Origin: Sphingomonas sp. Leaf230
GTDB taxonomy: Bacteria; Pseudomonadota; Alphaproteobacteria; Sphingomonadales; Sphingomonadaceae
Reading direction: 5' to 3'
Length of the DNA: 64,000 bases
NCBI RefSeq assembly: GCF_001421745.1
Contig: NZ_LMKW01000012.1
Span: 1-64,000, forward strand
Shown here: positions 47,341 through 55,373 of the stretch, one piece after another
How positions within the stretch are numbered: position 1 is the first letter of the stretch
Layout: each line of letters starts with the position of its first letter
The notes under the pieces: model-generated
Told to the model about the DNA's origin: nothing
Database searches by the model: none
The model's input: the letters and a program-made list of their open reading frames with translations, nothing else
Program-made: the position numbers and the translations under genes

Positions 47341-48317
47341 TGTTGAAGCCTGAGATCGAGGACGGCCAGCAGACGCTCGCCAACCCGCAATTCCGCGCGG
47401 ACGTGCTGGACGGCCTCGCGCGGCGTCCGCGGGCAATCCCGGCACGGTGGTTCTACGACCGGCGCGGCTCGGAGCTGTTCGAGAAGATCACCGATCTGCC
47501 CGAATATTATCCGACGCGGACCGAGCGTTCGATCCTCGAGGCGGCCTGCGCCGAAGTGGCGACGCTTGCGGGCGCAGGGCGTGCGGTCGTCGAGTTCGGC
47601 TCGGGATCGTCGACCAAGACGCCGATCCTGCTCGATGCCGTAGCGCCGTCGGTATACGTGCCGATCGACATCTCCGGGGACTTCCTGCGCGAATCATCGA
47701 AGGTGTTGGGCGACCAGTTCCCCGACCTGCTGGTGCTGCCGTTCGAGGCGGACTTCATGCGGCCCTTGAGCTTGCCGAAGACGATCGCGGATACGCCTAA
47801 GCTCGGCTTCTTTCCGGGATCGACGATCGGCAACATGATCCCGTTGATGGCGGTCGATCTGCTGCGCGCGATGCGGTCGTCGCTTGGCGTCGGCGCGATG
47901 CTGTTGATCGGGATGGACCGGATCAAGGGCGAGGACGTGCTGGTGCCGGCGTATGACGATGCGCAGGGCGTGACGGCTGCGTTCAATCTGAACCTGCTCG
48001 AGCGGATCAACCGCGAACTGGACGGCAATATCCCGGTCGACGCGTTCCGGCACAAGGCGGTGTGGAACGACGATCGCGCGCGGATCGAAATGCATCTGGA
48101 GGCGGTGCGCGATATCGCGTTTACCGTCGACGGGCGGTCGTTCGAAATGACTGCGGGGGAAACGATCCACACCGAAAATTCGCATAAATATGGCGCGCGG
48201 GATGCGCGGATACTGCTGCGGTCGGGCGGATGGACGCCGGTGGCGGCGTGGACCGATCCCGAAGGTTTGTTCGGCGTGTATCTGGCCGAGGCTCAGGTGG
48301 AGCGGCCAGCGCCCTGA
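47340..48317 (+). CDS. egtD: L-histidine N-alpha-methyltransferase EgtD
   Basis: Trimethylates histidine to hercynine using three S-adenosylmethionine, the first step of ergothioneine synthesis. The 325-residue protein shows RWFYDRRGSELFEKIT, the SAM motif VEFGSGSSTKT, YVPIDISGDFL and FPGSTIGN, and the C-terminal TIHTENSHKY that binds the substrate. The ATG overlaps the egtB stop by one base, so the two are made together. Confidence 0.94.
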   Translation: MLKPEIEDGQQTLANPQFRADVLDGLARRPRAIPARWFYDRRGSELFEKITDLPEYYPTRTERSILEAACAEVATLAGAGRAVVEFGSGSSTKTPILLDAVAPSVYVPIDISGDFLRESSKVLGDQFPDLLVLPFEADFMRPLSLPKTIADTPKLGFFPGSTIGNMIPLMAVDLLRAMRSSLGVGAMLLIGMDRIKGEDVLVPAYDDAQGVTAAFNLNLLERINRELDGNIPVDAFRHKAVWNDDRARIEMHLEAVRDIAFTVDGRSFEMTAGETIHTENSHKYGARDARILLRSGGWTPVAAWTDPEGLFGVYLAEAQVERPAP

Positions 48318-48356
48318 GGCCGGGCCTGTTCCGGACGAGTTGCCCGCCGCCTAGAC

Positions 48357-48578
48357 TCAGGCGGGAATGCCCCAGTTCGCCTCATCGTCAGCCGATGCGG
48401 CGGTGCGGACAAGATGCTCGACATAATGCTGGAAAATCGGAACCGTGAAGGTGACCAGCGTCGGCTCGCCCCCCGGTTCCTTGAATGTCAGCACGACGAA
48501 GCGCTGGCCGTCTTCGTCGAGAATTAGGCCGGCTTCCATCGCGCCGGGGCCGCTCGGGGTAATTACCGTCGTTGCCAT
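48357..48578 (-). CDS. Small hypothetical protein
   Basis: A 73-residue protein, ATG at 48578, with a beta-rich pattern (GLILDEDGQRFVVLTFKEPG ... LVTFTVPIFQHYVEHLV) and no signal peptide or membrane helix. The coding bias agrees with a real gene. I do not recognise the family. It is convergent with egtD, with about 40 bases between. Confidence 0.6.
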   Translation of the reverse strand: MATTVITPSGPGAMEAGLILDEDGQRFVVLTFKEPGGEPTLVTFTVPIFQHYVEHLVRTAASADDEANWGIPA

Positions 48579-48660
48579 GATCGTCTTTCGCTATCAGGTC
48601 TCCAGGCGCCCATAACGCTCCGCCGCACCAAGTCCATGACCAGCGGGATATCTACGCTGG

Positions 48661-48963
48661 TCAGTCCCCCGCACTCTTGGCCTCGATACGCCGAAGGTCC
48701 CGGATTTCGTCCCAGGTGATCGGCCGGTCGCGGCCCGCGCACTGTATGATCAGGCCCGCCGCTTCGGCGTCGTCATAGCCGTCGAAAGCCCGGACCATCT
48801 CTTGCAAAGAGCCGCTGGCGACGGACTTGCCGATGTCCTCTTCGTTCGCCGCATGCTCGCGCACTACCTTTGCGGGCATATTCCACATGGTCTTCAACAC
48901 GATCACTGACTCCGGCCCCCCGGGTGGATCGCCGTCGTGCGGCGTGATGGAGCGCGCGTCCAT
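48661..48963 (-). CDS. Small hypothetical acidic protein
   Basis: A 100-residue soluble protein rich in Asp/Glu and Ala with helical character (NMPAKVVREHAANEEDIG, LQEMVRAFDGYDDAEAAGL) and a closing ITWDEIRDLRRIEAK segment. It has no recognised domain and no clear ribosome-binding site. It lies 82 bases upstream of the 73-residue gene on the same strand; the two could be co-transcribed. Confidence 0.5.
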   Translation of the reverse strand: MDARSITPHDGDPPGGPESVIVLKTMWNMPAKVVREHAANEEDIGKSVASGSLQEMVRAFDGYDDAEAAGLIIQCAGRDRPITWDEIRDLRRIEAKSAGD

Positions 48964-49109
48964 AGTGTCGGCAGGTCGTATGCGATCGCCTTACGCGACG
49001 GCACGGTGAACCGATCTCGCGCAGCCGTTGCTTATCGACGAGGCCGGCGCGGTTAATCCTTATCGGATGAGTCGGAGGCGGAAACCTTAACCTACCGCAC
49101 GACCGTGCG

Positions 49110-49481
49110 TTACCTTCCGCCTTCTCGTCGTGTCAGCGCCGCAACGCAACTTGCCCGGTCGATCGTGCTGCCGTCGGGTTCTCGCGCGTCGAGATACGTC
49201 ACGCGGGGGGCATCGGACCCCTTGGGATACAGATACGCGTCGAGCACGCAGATCCCGCTCTGGAACTGAAGCTTTCGCGCGCTACCCTCACGCACGTCGG
49301 CGTCGGGCTGGCCGAAAAGCTTGGTCAGGCCCGCGGCATCCTGGCCCAGCACCCGCTCCAACCCGACACTGGTATAGGGAATGGCCGGGCGGCCGACCGC
49401 GGGTTTTGCTACCGGGGCCGCGCAGCCTGCCAGTCCGCCGCCGAGTGTCATCGCGATGGCTATAGTGGTCAATCGCGTCAT
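49110..49481 (-). CDS. Small lipoprotein, SmpA/OmlA-like in outline
   Basis: A 123-residue probable lipoprotein with lipobox LAGC at about residue 20. The mature part has LERVLGQDAAGLTKLFGQPDADVREG followed by beta strands LQFQSGICVLDAYLYPKG. This resembles small outer-membrane lipoproteins of the SmpA/BamE-like outline, though similarity is weak. Two Cys (GICVLD and ASCVAA) may pair. It overlaps the upstream membrane-protein gene by ATGA. Confidence 0.68.
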   Translation of the reverse strand: MTRLTTIAIAMTLGGGLAGCAAPVAKPAVGRPAIPYTSVGLERVLGQDAAGLTKLFGQPDADVREGSARKLQFQSGICVLDAYLYPKGSDAPRVTYLDAREPDGSTIDRASCVAALTRREGGR

Positions 49482-50167
49482 GGTCGGCCTTTGCGAGAAT
49501 ACTGGCTGTGGAAGAAATGCGTCGCCATCGCGGCCCCCAGCACGGGCGCGGCGATGTTGAGGACCGGAACCACGAACAGCCCGGTGTTCGCAAGCCCCAG
49601 CACGAACCGGCTCCCCTTGGTCGTCGCACGCCAGCCTCGCATCGCCGTTGCGTCCATGTGTCGTGCCGCAACCATGTCACCAAGATCGCGTCCCAGCAGC
49701 CAGCCATTGACGACGAAGAACGCGGCCGCCGTGCCGACACCGGTGACGAGCAGCGCGATGTAGACGGGCAGCATCAGCACGTTGACCAATATCACACGTG
49801 CGGCGGAGCGTAGCCCCATCGCGAGGCTGCGCGCGAACGCGACAGGGCGGGCGGTCATCAGCGCGTCGGGATAATGTCGAGCCTCGACCGCCTCCACGAC
49901 CTCATCCGCGAAGATCCCGACGACCGCGATCGCGACGGCGCGGAACAGCAGCCACAAAGCCAGGATCGTGACGAACAACGCGAACGCCGCGGCCAGCCCG
50001 TCCGCATCCCAACCAAGCCACGCCGCCAGCGCTGCTTGCGTTCCCCACCATGCGCCGACGCCGAGCAGCGCGAAGACGAGCAGCGTGACGACCATCGACT
50101 TGACGAACACCCGGAGCACGGGCGGATCGGTAAGCTGGCCAAGCGAGAGGAGAAGCGCGCGGAGCAT
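49478..50167 (-). CDS. EI24 domain-containing membrane protein (CysZ-like)
   Basis: A 229-residue inner-membrane protein with four to five long helices. The pattern of the EI24/CysZ family is visible: two N-terminal helices with VLRVFVKSMVVTLLVFALLG, a cytoplasmic segment FADEVVEAVEARHYPD, and a C-terminal NWLLGRDLGDMVAARHM-like turn before NTGLFVVPVLNIAAPVLGAAMATH. CysZ is a sulfate transporter; the substrate here is not known. The gene is coupled by ATGA to the downstream lipoprotein gene. Confidence 0.85.
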   Translation of the reverse strand: MLRALLLSLGQLTDPPVLRVFVKSMVVTLLVFALLGVGAWWGTQAALAAWLGWDADGLAAAFALFVTILALWLLFRAVAIAVVGIFADEVVEAVEARHYPDALMTARPVAFARSLAMGLRSAARVILVNVLMLPVYIALLVTGVGTAAAFFVVNGWLLGRDLGDMVAARHMDATAMRGWRATTKGSRFVLGLANTGLFVVPVLNIAAPVLGAAMATHFFHSQYSRKGRP

Positions 50168-50256
50168 GGCTGGGAATGCCGTGGGGGCAGGCGAAGGTCA
50201 ACGCGCGTTTCCGCCGTATCTCCGTCGTTTTGGCTTTTTGGCGGCCCGACTTTCCC

Positions 50257-50336
50257 CGTTCCCCCGCGGACGCGGGGGCCCAGCTAAACCACGAGCACCG
50301 CCCGAGACCCTGGCCCCCCGCGTTCGCGAGGGAACA
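50257..50336. repeat. Variant type A palindrome, copy 2
   Basis: Arms CCCCCGCGGACGCGGGGGCC and CCCCCGCGTTCGCGAGGG are separated by about 45 bases. Part of a 540-base gene-free stretch (50168-50707) that also holds a tandem repeat and a type B palindrome and otherwise shows nothing recognisable. Confidence 0.75.
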
Positions 50337-50377
50337 GCAGAGGGCGTCGTTATGACGACCTATTCCAACTGCATCTA

Positions 50378-50442
50378 CCGAACCGCCGAACCGCCGAACC
50401 GCCGAACCGCCGAACCGCCGAACCGCCGAACCGCCGAACCGC
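50378..50442. repeat. Eight copies of an 8-bp tandem repeat
   Basis: The unit CCGAACCG is repeated eight times without a mismatch. It lies outside any gene. A perfect short tandem array of this kind is expected to change length easily. Confidence 0.9.
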
Positions 50443-50466
50443 CGGAGTTTCGCCCTCAACCAAAGA

Positions 50467-50573
50467 CACCACCCCGGCGGAGGCCGGGGCCCAATTGGGA
50501 GACGGTGGTAACGACGGACTGCGCGTCATTACCACGGCCTTTCCAATTGGGCCCCGGCCTCCGCCGGGGTGGT
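50467..50573. repeat. Type B palindrome, copy upstream of adenosine kinase
   Basis: Complete type B element with arms CACCCCGGCGGAGGCCGGGG and CCCCGGCCTCCGCCGGGGTGG. Both arms carry the same compensating change (GGAGG/CCTCC instead of GAAGG/CCTTC), so pairing is preserved. Confidence 0.85.
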
Positions 50574-50707
50574 AGTCTTTCCCAGCTATCAATCGGCACT
50601 TCGATCATCGCGTTCGTTGTGGCCAATCATTCCCACCCCCCACACCAGTTGCACCAATCCCCCCCGCGATTTACGGCAGGGCTTTCCCGCACCCCCGGAG
50701 TTTCCCC

Positions 50708-51706
50708 TTGAGCACACCCACTTACGACGTCGTCGCGATCGGCAACGCCATCGTCGACATCCTCGCCACCGCCGACGACGCGTTCATCGCCGAGATCGGC
50801 GTCGCCAAGGGCTCGATGCAGCTCATGTTCTCGTCGGAAGAAGCCGACGCGCTCTACGCCAAGATGGGCCCCGGCATGGAAATTTCCGGCGGGTCGGCCG
50901 CCAACACCGTCGCGGGCATCGCCGCGCTCGGCGGCAAATGCGGGTTCATCGGCCAGGTCGCCGACGACCAGCTCGGCCAGGTCTTCGCGCATGACGTCCG
51001 CAGCATCGGCATCGAGTTCGCCACGCCCGTACGCGCCGGCGACCCGACCACCGGCCGCTGCCTGATCTTCGTGACGCCCGACGGCCAGCGCACGATGAAC
51101 ACCTTCCTCGGCGCAGGGCAATTTCTCCCCGCCGCCGCGATCGACACTGCGATGATCGCCGACAGCGCGATCCTGTATCTCGAAGGCTATCTCTGGGATC
51201 CCGAAGAGCCACGCGCCGCGATGCGCGCTGCGATCGATTGCGCGCGCGGGGCAGGGCGGAAGGTCGCGTTCACGCTCAGCGACGTGTTCTGCATCTCGCG
51301 CCATGGCGGCGATTTCCGCCAGTTGTTGTCGGACGGCCTGATCGACATCCTGTTCGCCAACGAGAGCGAACTCGCCGCGCTCGCCGAGACCGACGACTTC
51401 GACGCAGCCGTCGCCAAGATCTCGGCACAGGTCCCGACCCTGGTCGTCACCCGCGGCGAGCACGGCGCCTGCGCGATCCAGAACGGCGCGCGTGCCGAGG
51501 TCAAGGCCGAGCCGATCGCCAAGGTCGTCGATACCACCGGCGCCGGCGACCTGTTCGCGGCGGGCTTCCTCCACGGTCAGGCGCAGGGCTATGACTTGCA
51601 CGCATCGCTCAAGCTCGGCGCAGTCTGCGCGGCCGAGATCATCAGCCACGTCGGCGCCCGCCCGATGGTCGACATGAAGGCGCTCGCCGCCAAGCATATC
51701 GGCTGA
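50708..51706 (+). CDS. Adenosine kinase (PfkB family)
   Basis: Phosphorylates adenosine or a related nucleoside, recycling purines. The 332-residue ribokinase-fold protein shows SGGSAANTVAGIAALGG near residue 60, the lid region, and the catalytic DTTGAGDLFAAGFLHG near residue 277. The YDVVAIGNAIVDIL opening and overall pattern match alphaproteobacterial adenosine kinases better than fructokinases. The start is a TTG with GGAG upstream. It faces the amino-acid permease gene across a shared terminator. Confidence 0.88.
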   Translation: MSTPTYDVVAIGNAIVDILATADDAFIAEIGVAKGSMQLMFSSEEADALYAKMGPGMEISGGSAANTVAGIAALGGKCGFIGQVADDQLGQVFAHDVRSIGIEFATPVRAGDPTTGRCLIFVTPDGQRTMNTFLGAGQFLPAAAIDTAMIADSAILYLEGYLWDPEEPRAAMRAAIDCARGAGRKVAFTLSDVFCISRHGGDFRQLLSDGLIDILFANESELAALAETDDFDAAVAKISAQVPTLVVTRGEHGACAIQNGARAEVKAEPIAKVVDTTGAGDLFAAGFLHGQAQGYDLHASLKLGAVCAAEIISHVGARPMVDMKALAAKHIG

Positions 51707-51712
51707 GGCATG

Positions 51713-51765
51713 CGTCCCCGCGAAGGCGGGGACCCAGACTGGGCTCCCGCCTTCGCGGGAGAACA
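51713..51765. repeat. Type A palindrome after adenosine kinase
   Basis: Arms CCCCGCGAAGGCGGGG and CCCGCCTTCGCGGG around CCCAGACTGGG. It begins seven bases after the adenosine kinase stop codon. Confidence 0.85.
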
Positions 51766-51784
51766 AGCTTGGGTGCGAAGACAC

Positions 51785-51824
51785 AAAAAAAGGGCCGCGG
51801 GAGTTTCCTCCCGCGGCCCTTTTT
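51785..51824. terminator. Bidirectional intrinsic terminator
   Basis: A perfect 13-bp stem AGGGCCGCGGGAG / CTCCCGCGGCCCT with a 4-base loop, flanked by A6 on the left and T5 on the right, lies between convergent adenosine kinase and permease genes. It can stop transcription from both sides. Confidence 0.9.
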
Positions 51825-51836
51825 CCTTCGGCTCGA

Positions 51837-53447
51837 TCAGTGGCTGGCCGGAGGTGCTCGATCATCCTCGGCTACACCATCGTCGAGCCCCAGCCCGACA
51901 TGGCTGCGCGAGCGGCTATACAGGAAGTAGATCGCCAACCCGATCGCACCCCAGCCCGGCAGGACCAGCTTTGCGGTCAGCGGCAGCGACAGGTACAGCC
52001 CGACGCAACCGATGATCGCGAGCGGCGCGACGATGTACACTGCGGGCGTGCGGAACGGACGCTTGCGGCCGGGATCGGTCTTGCGCAGCACCATTACAGA
52101 GATCGCGACCATCATGAACGCGAACAGCGTGCCCGCGTTCGAGTAATCGGCGAGCTTGCCGACCGGCAGCACCGCCGCCGCGATCGCTGCGGCGATGCCC
52201 GTCACGACCGTGACGACGTGTGGCGTACGGAACTTCGGGTGGATCGACGCGAGCTTGGCCGGCAACAAACCGTCGCGCGCCATCGTGAAGAACACACGGG
52301 TCTGGCCGAACATCATCATCAGCACGACCGACGGCAGCGCCAGCACCGCGGCAAGCCCGACCAGCCGGCCCATGATCGGCCAGTTGATGACCTGAAGCAC
52401 ATGGACGAGCGCTTCCTTCGAGCAAACCAGGGGCTCCATCGCGCCGCCTGCGACGATCGCCGCGCAACGCCCGGCCATCTCGGCCGAGCCCGGCGCCAGG
52501 ATGCCGCCCTCGGCGGTCGTCACCGGGGCCGCGCCGATCGCGCCGATCGCACCCGATGCGACCAGCAGGTAGAACAGCGTACAGATGCCGAGGCTGGCGA
52601 TCAGCCCGATCGGCACATTTCGTTGCGGATTCTTGGTCTCCTCCGCCGCAGTCGAAACCGCATCGAAACCGACATAGGCGAAGAAGATCGACGCCGCCGC
52701 ACCCAGCACGCCGACGCCCGACGAGCTCAGCGGATTGCCGACGCCGTAGGGCAGGAACGGATGGAAATTATCCGCCTTGAGGACGGGAATGGTGAGCGCG
52801 ATGAACGCAGTCAGGGCGGCGATCTTGATCAGCACCAGCACCGCGTTGACGCGCGCGCTCTCGGTCGTCCCGACGACCAGCAGCCAGGTCACGAGCGCAA
52901 TGACGATCACCGCGGGCAGGTTCATGAACCCGCCGACAGTCATCGCGGTCTGCAGATCGGCGTTTGGCGTCGCGCCAAACGCGACCTGGACGTTCGCCAT
53001 CAGCGCGTCGGCGTTGCGCAACCCGTTGGGAATATGGAAGCCGATCCCGTCGAGCAGTCCGGCCAAATGGTTCGACCACCCGACCGCAACCGCACTCGCG
53101 CCGACCGCATATTCGAGGATCAGCGCCCAGCCGACCATCCAGGCGAGCAGCTCGCCCGTGACCGCATAGGTGTAGGTGTAGGCCGAGCCCGACACCGGCA
53201 CCATCGACGCGAGTTCGGAATAGCAGAGCGCCGCCACCGCGCAGACGAAGCCCGCGACGACGAAGCTCAGCAACATGCCCGGCCCCGCCTTCTGCGCGGC
53301 CTCGGACGTCAGCACGAAGATACCCGTGCCGATCACCGCGCCGACGCCCAGCAGCGTCAGCTGGAAGGCGCTGAGCGTTCGCGCCAGACCCTTTTTCTCT
53401 GCCGTCGCCAGAATGGCATCCAGCGATTTTACGCGACCAAAAATCAA
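51837..53447 (-). CDS. APC-family amino acid permease
   Basis: A 536-residue inner-membrane amino acid transporter with about 12-14 helices. The first helix region LLGVGAVIGTGIFVLTSEAAQKAGPG carries the GxGIF substrate-backbone motif of the APC fold. ESARVNAVLVLIKI and FFAYVGFDAVSTAAEETKNPQRN are the usual landmarks of the cationic-amino-acid-transporter-like group. I chose the TTG at 53447 (GGGGGA upstream; homologues begin IFGRVKSLD). A TTG at 53483 would add 12 residues. Specificity is unknown. Confidence 0.88.
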   Translation of the reverse strand: MIFGRVKSLDAILATAEKKGLARTLSAFQLTLLGVGAVIGTGIFVLTSEAAQKAGPGMLLSFVVAGFVCAVAALCYSELASMVPVSGSAYTYTYAVTGELLAWMVGWALILEYAVGASAVAVGWSNHLAGLLDGIGFHIPNGLRNADALMANVQVAFGATPNADLQTAMTVGGFMNLPAVIVIALVTWLLVVGTTESARVNAVLVLIKIAALTAFIALTIPVLKADNFHPFLPYGVGNPLSSSGVGVLGAAASIFFAYVGFDAVSTAAEETKNPQRNVPIGLIASLGICTLFYLLVASGAIGAIGAAPVTTAEGGILAPGSAEMAGRCAAIVAGGAMEPLVCSKEALVHVLQVINWPIMGRLVGLAAVLALPSVVLMMMFGQTRVFFTMARDGLLPAKLASIHPKFRTPHVVTVVTGIAAAIAAAVLPVGKLADYSNAGTLFAFMMVAISVMVLRKTDPGRKRPFRTPAVYIVAPLAIIGCVGLYLSLPLTAKLVLPGWGAIGLAIYFLYSRSRSHVGLGLDDGVAEDDRAPPASH

Positions 53448-53558
53448 CGCGGTGTCCCCCGGGGATAGCGAGGGCCGGGTCAAATGGCCCCCTTGCTCAA
53501 TCCCGCGAGCCTAATGGCAATTTTATTACGCGCAATCCTTTAGTGCGGTGAAGCTGGC

Positions 53559-53936
53559 CTATCGCGCCAGCATCGGCCCGAGCGGGCGGCCGCCGAAGAC
53601 ATGAACATGCAGATGCGGCACCTCTTGGTGTCCGTCCTGTCCGATGTTCGCGAGCAGCCGATAGCCCGGTTCGACGAGGCCGGCGGCGCGTGCGACGGTG
53701 CCGACAGCCCGGATGAAACCTGCGATCTCGGCATCGGGTGCGCGGGCGGAAAAATCGTCCCACGAGACATACGCGCCCTTGGGAATCACCAGCAGATGCG
53801 TCGGTGCCTGCGGGTTGATGTCATGGAACGCGATCGCGAAGTCGTCGTCGTACACCCGCTGCGACGGGATTTCGCCGCGCAGGATCTTCGCGAAGATGTT
53901 CTGGTCGTCATACGGCTGGGTGGCGTCGATCGGCAT
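53559..53936 (-). CDS. Histidine triad (HIT) nucleotide-binding protein, HinT-like
   Basis: A 125-residue purine nucleoside phosphoramidase-type protein. The triad HLHVHVFGG is at residues 108-116 and the nucleotide pocket FHDINPQAPTHLLVIPK at 37-53. It is the last gene of the minus-strand his run, a frequent arrangement in alphaproteobacteria. Its ribosome-binding site GGGAGGGG is the end of a type D palindrome, placed six to seven bases before the ATG. Confidence 0.9.
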   Translation of the reverse strand: MPIDATQPYDDQNIFAKILRGEIPSQRVYDDDFAIAFHDINPQAPTHLLVIPKGAYVSWDDFSARAPDAEIAGFIRAVGTVARAAGLVEPGYRLLANIGQDGHQEVPHLHVHVFGGRPLGPMLAR

Positions 53937-53939
53937 ATA

Positions 53940-54050
53940 TTCCCCTCCCGCTTGCGGGAGGGGTTAGGGGAGGGGCTGGCCATCCCGATCCCGGCGGAGC
54001 CTGCGCGTCATGCCCTCCCCCGGCCCCTCCCGCAAGCGGAAGGGGGGCAG
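53940..54050. repeat. Type D palindrome between hisE and hinT
   Basis: Arms TTCCCCTCCCGCTTGCGGGAGG and CCCTCCCGCAAGCGGAAGGGG stand at the ends, with AGGGGAGGG and CCCTCCCCC inside. It starts right after the hisE stop and ends at the hinT ribosome-binding site, which it provides. Confidence 0.85.
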
Positions 54051-54051
54051 G

Positions 54052-54369
54052 TCAGCCCGTCCGCCCGGCCTTCTCGACCAAGCCGCCAACACCCTCGCGC
54101 CGCTCCAACTCGGCTCGCACGTCATCTAGGCTGAGCCCCGCATCCGCGAGCAACACCGCCAGATGGAACATCAGGTCCGCCGCTTCCGGCACGATGCTCG
54201 CCTCGTTGCCCGAGCACGCCGCGATCACCGTCTCGACGGCTTCCTCGCCGAGCTTCTGCGCAATCTTCGGGCGACCCTTGGCGAACAGGCTTGCAGTATA
54301 GGAGGTGTCGGCGGGCGCATCGCGGCGGGCGCGGATGGTCGCCTCGAGGCGGTCGAATACGGGGTCCAT
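54052..54369 (-). CDS. hisE: Phosphoribosyl-ATP diphosphatase
   Basis: Second step of histidine synthesis, hydrolysing PR-ATP to PR-AMP and pyrophosphate. The 105-residue all-helical protein has SYTASLFAKGRPKIAQKLGEEAVETVIAA and the metal-binding EAADLMFHLAVLLAD typical of HisE alone (not fused to HisI). ATG 54369 fits homologue length. It follows the small membrane-protein ORF. Confidence 0.93.
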   Translation of the reverse strand: MDPVFDRLEATIRARRDAPADTSYTASLFAKGRPKIAQKLGEEAVETVIAACSGNEASIVPEAADLMFHLAVLLADAGLSLDDVRAELERREGVGGLVEKAGRTG

Positions 54370-54401
54370 GCGCTGCGTGCTGACGCAGCAGGGCAGGCGG
54401 G

Positions 54402-54578
54402 TCAATCCTCCGCGGGCGGTTTGGTCTTGGCAAACCGCTTCCGCAACGCCCGCCGCACGAGGAACACGCCCATCGCCGCGAAGACGAACAGCACTATGTC
54501 CGACAGTTCGGGTCCGGTGCGAGGGTGAACGATGCCGCTATGCCCCGACTGCACCGCGAGAAGGGGCAGCGCGATCAT
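54402..54578 (-). CDS. 58-residue membrane protein between hisF and hisE
   Basis: ATG at 54578, four bases after the hisF stop (TGATCCGATG), to stop at 54402. One membrane helix (LSDIVLFVFAAMGVFLVRRAL) is followed by a basic tail RKRFAKTKPPAED, so it would sit with its C-terminus in the cytoplasm. The tight spacing inside the his operon supports a real gene. I recall no characterised relative; role in histidine synthesis is unproven. Confidence 0.6.
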   Translation of the reverse strand: MIALPLLAVQSGHSGIVHPRTGPELSDIVLFVFAAMGVFLVRRALRKRFAKTKPPAED

Positions 54579-54582
54579 CGGA

Positions 54583-55356
54583 TCAGGCTGACCGACCCGG
54601 CGAGCGCACCGGAATCCCCGCCGCCGCCAGCGCGGCATGCGCATCGCCGATCGAGGCCTGTCCGAAATGGAAAATCGAAGCCGCCAGCACCGCACTCGCA
54701 TGCCCGTCGCGGATGCCCGCCACCAGATCGTCGAGCCCACCAACGCCGCCGCTAGCGACTACGGGCACGCTCACCCGGTCCGAAATCGCCCGGATCAGGT
54801 CGAGGTCGTAGCCACTCCGCGTCCCGTCGCGGTCCATCGACGTGACGAGCAACTCGCCAGCTCCGAGTTCGGCGAGCTTCAAGGCATGCGCGATCGCATC
54901 GATCCCGGTCGCGCGTCGGCCGCCATGCGTGAACACTTCCCAGCCTTCACCCGACCGCCGCGCATCGACACTCGCGACGCAGCACTGGCTGCCGAACCGC
55001 TCGGCGATATCCGCCACCAGCTCTGGCCGCTCGACCGCCGCGGAATTGACCGCCACCTTGTCCGCCCCCGCCAGCAACAGCGCGCGCGCATCGTCCGCCG
55101 TCCGCACGCCACCGCCGACCGTCAACGGCATGAAACACACCGCCGCGGTCCGTCGCACGACGTCGAGGATCGTACCCCGACCTTCATGGGACGCCCCGAT
55201 ATCGAGAAAGCACAGCTCGTCCGCCCCGGCCGCATCATACGCCCGCGCCTGCTCGACCGGATCGCCGGCGTCGCGCAGCTCGACGAAGTTCACGCCCTTC
55301 ACCACGCGCCCGTCGGCGACGTCGAGACACGGAATGACGCGCGCACGAACCGTCAT
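54583..55356 (-). CDS. hisF: Imidazole glycerol phosphate synthase, cyclase subunit
   Basis: Cyclase of histidine synthesis, using ammonia from HisH to form IGP and AICAR. The 257-residue TIM barrel begins RVIPCLDVADGRVVKGVNF (catalytic Asp11 region) and has GADKVAVNSAA, SMDRDGTRSGYD with the second catalytic Asp, and VVASGGVGGLDD. It is complete. It is separated from hisA by 217 bases filled by a type E palindrome. Confidence 0.95.
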   Translation of the reverse strand: MTVRARVIPCLDVADGRVVKGVNFVELRDAGDPVEQARAYDAAGADELCFLDIGASHEGRGTILDVVRRTAAVCFMPLTVGGGVRTADDARALLLAGADKVAVNSAAVERPELVADIAERFGSQCCVASVDARRSGEGWEVFTHGGRRATGIDAIAHALKLAELGAGELLVTSMDRDGTRSGYDLDLIRAISDRVSVPVVASGGVGGLDDLVAGIRDGHASAVLAASIFHFGQASIGDAHAALAAAGIPVRSPGRSA

Positions 55357-55373
55357 GCGCTGCGCCGCAGAAT

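Noticed and set aside
50378..50442. Possible CRISPR array
   Set aside because: Units are 8 bp with no spacers, and no cas genes are in the window. The palindromic families elsewhere are also not regularly spaced.
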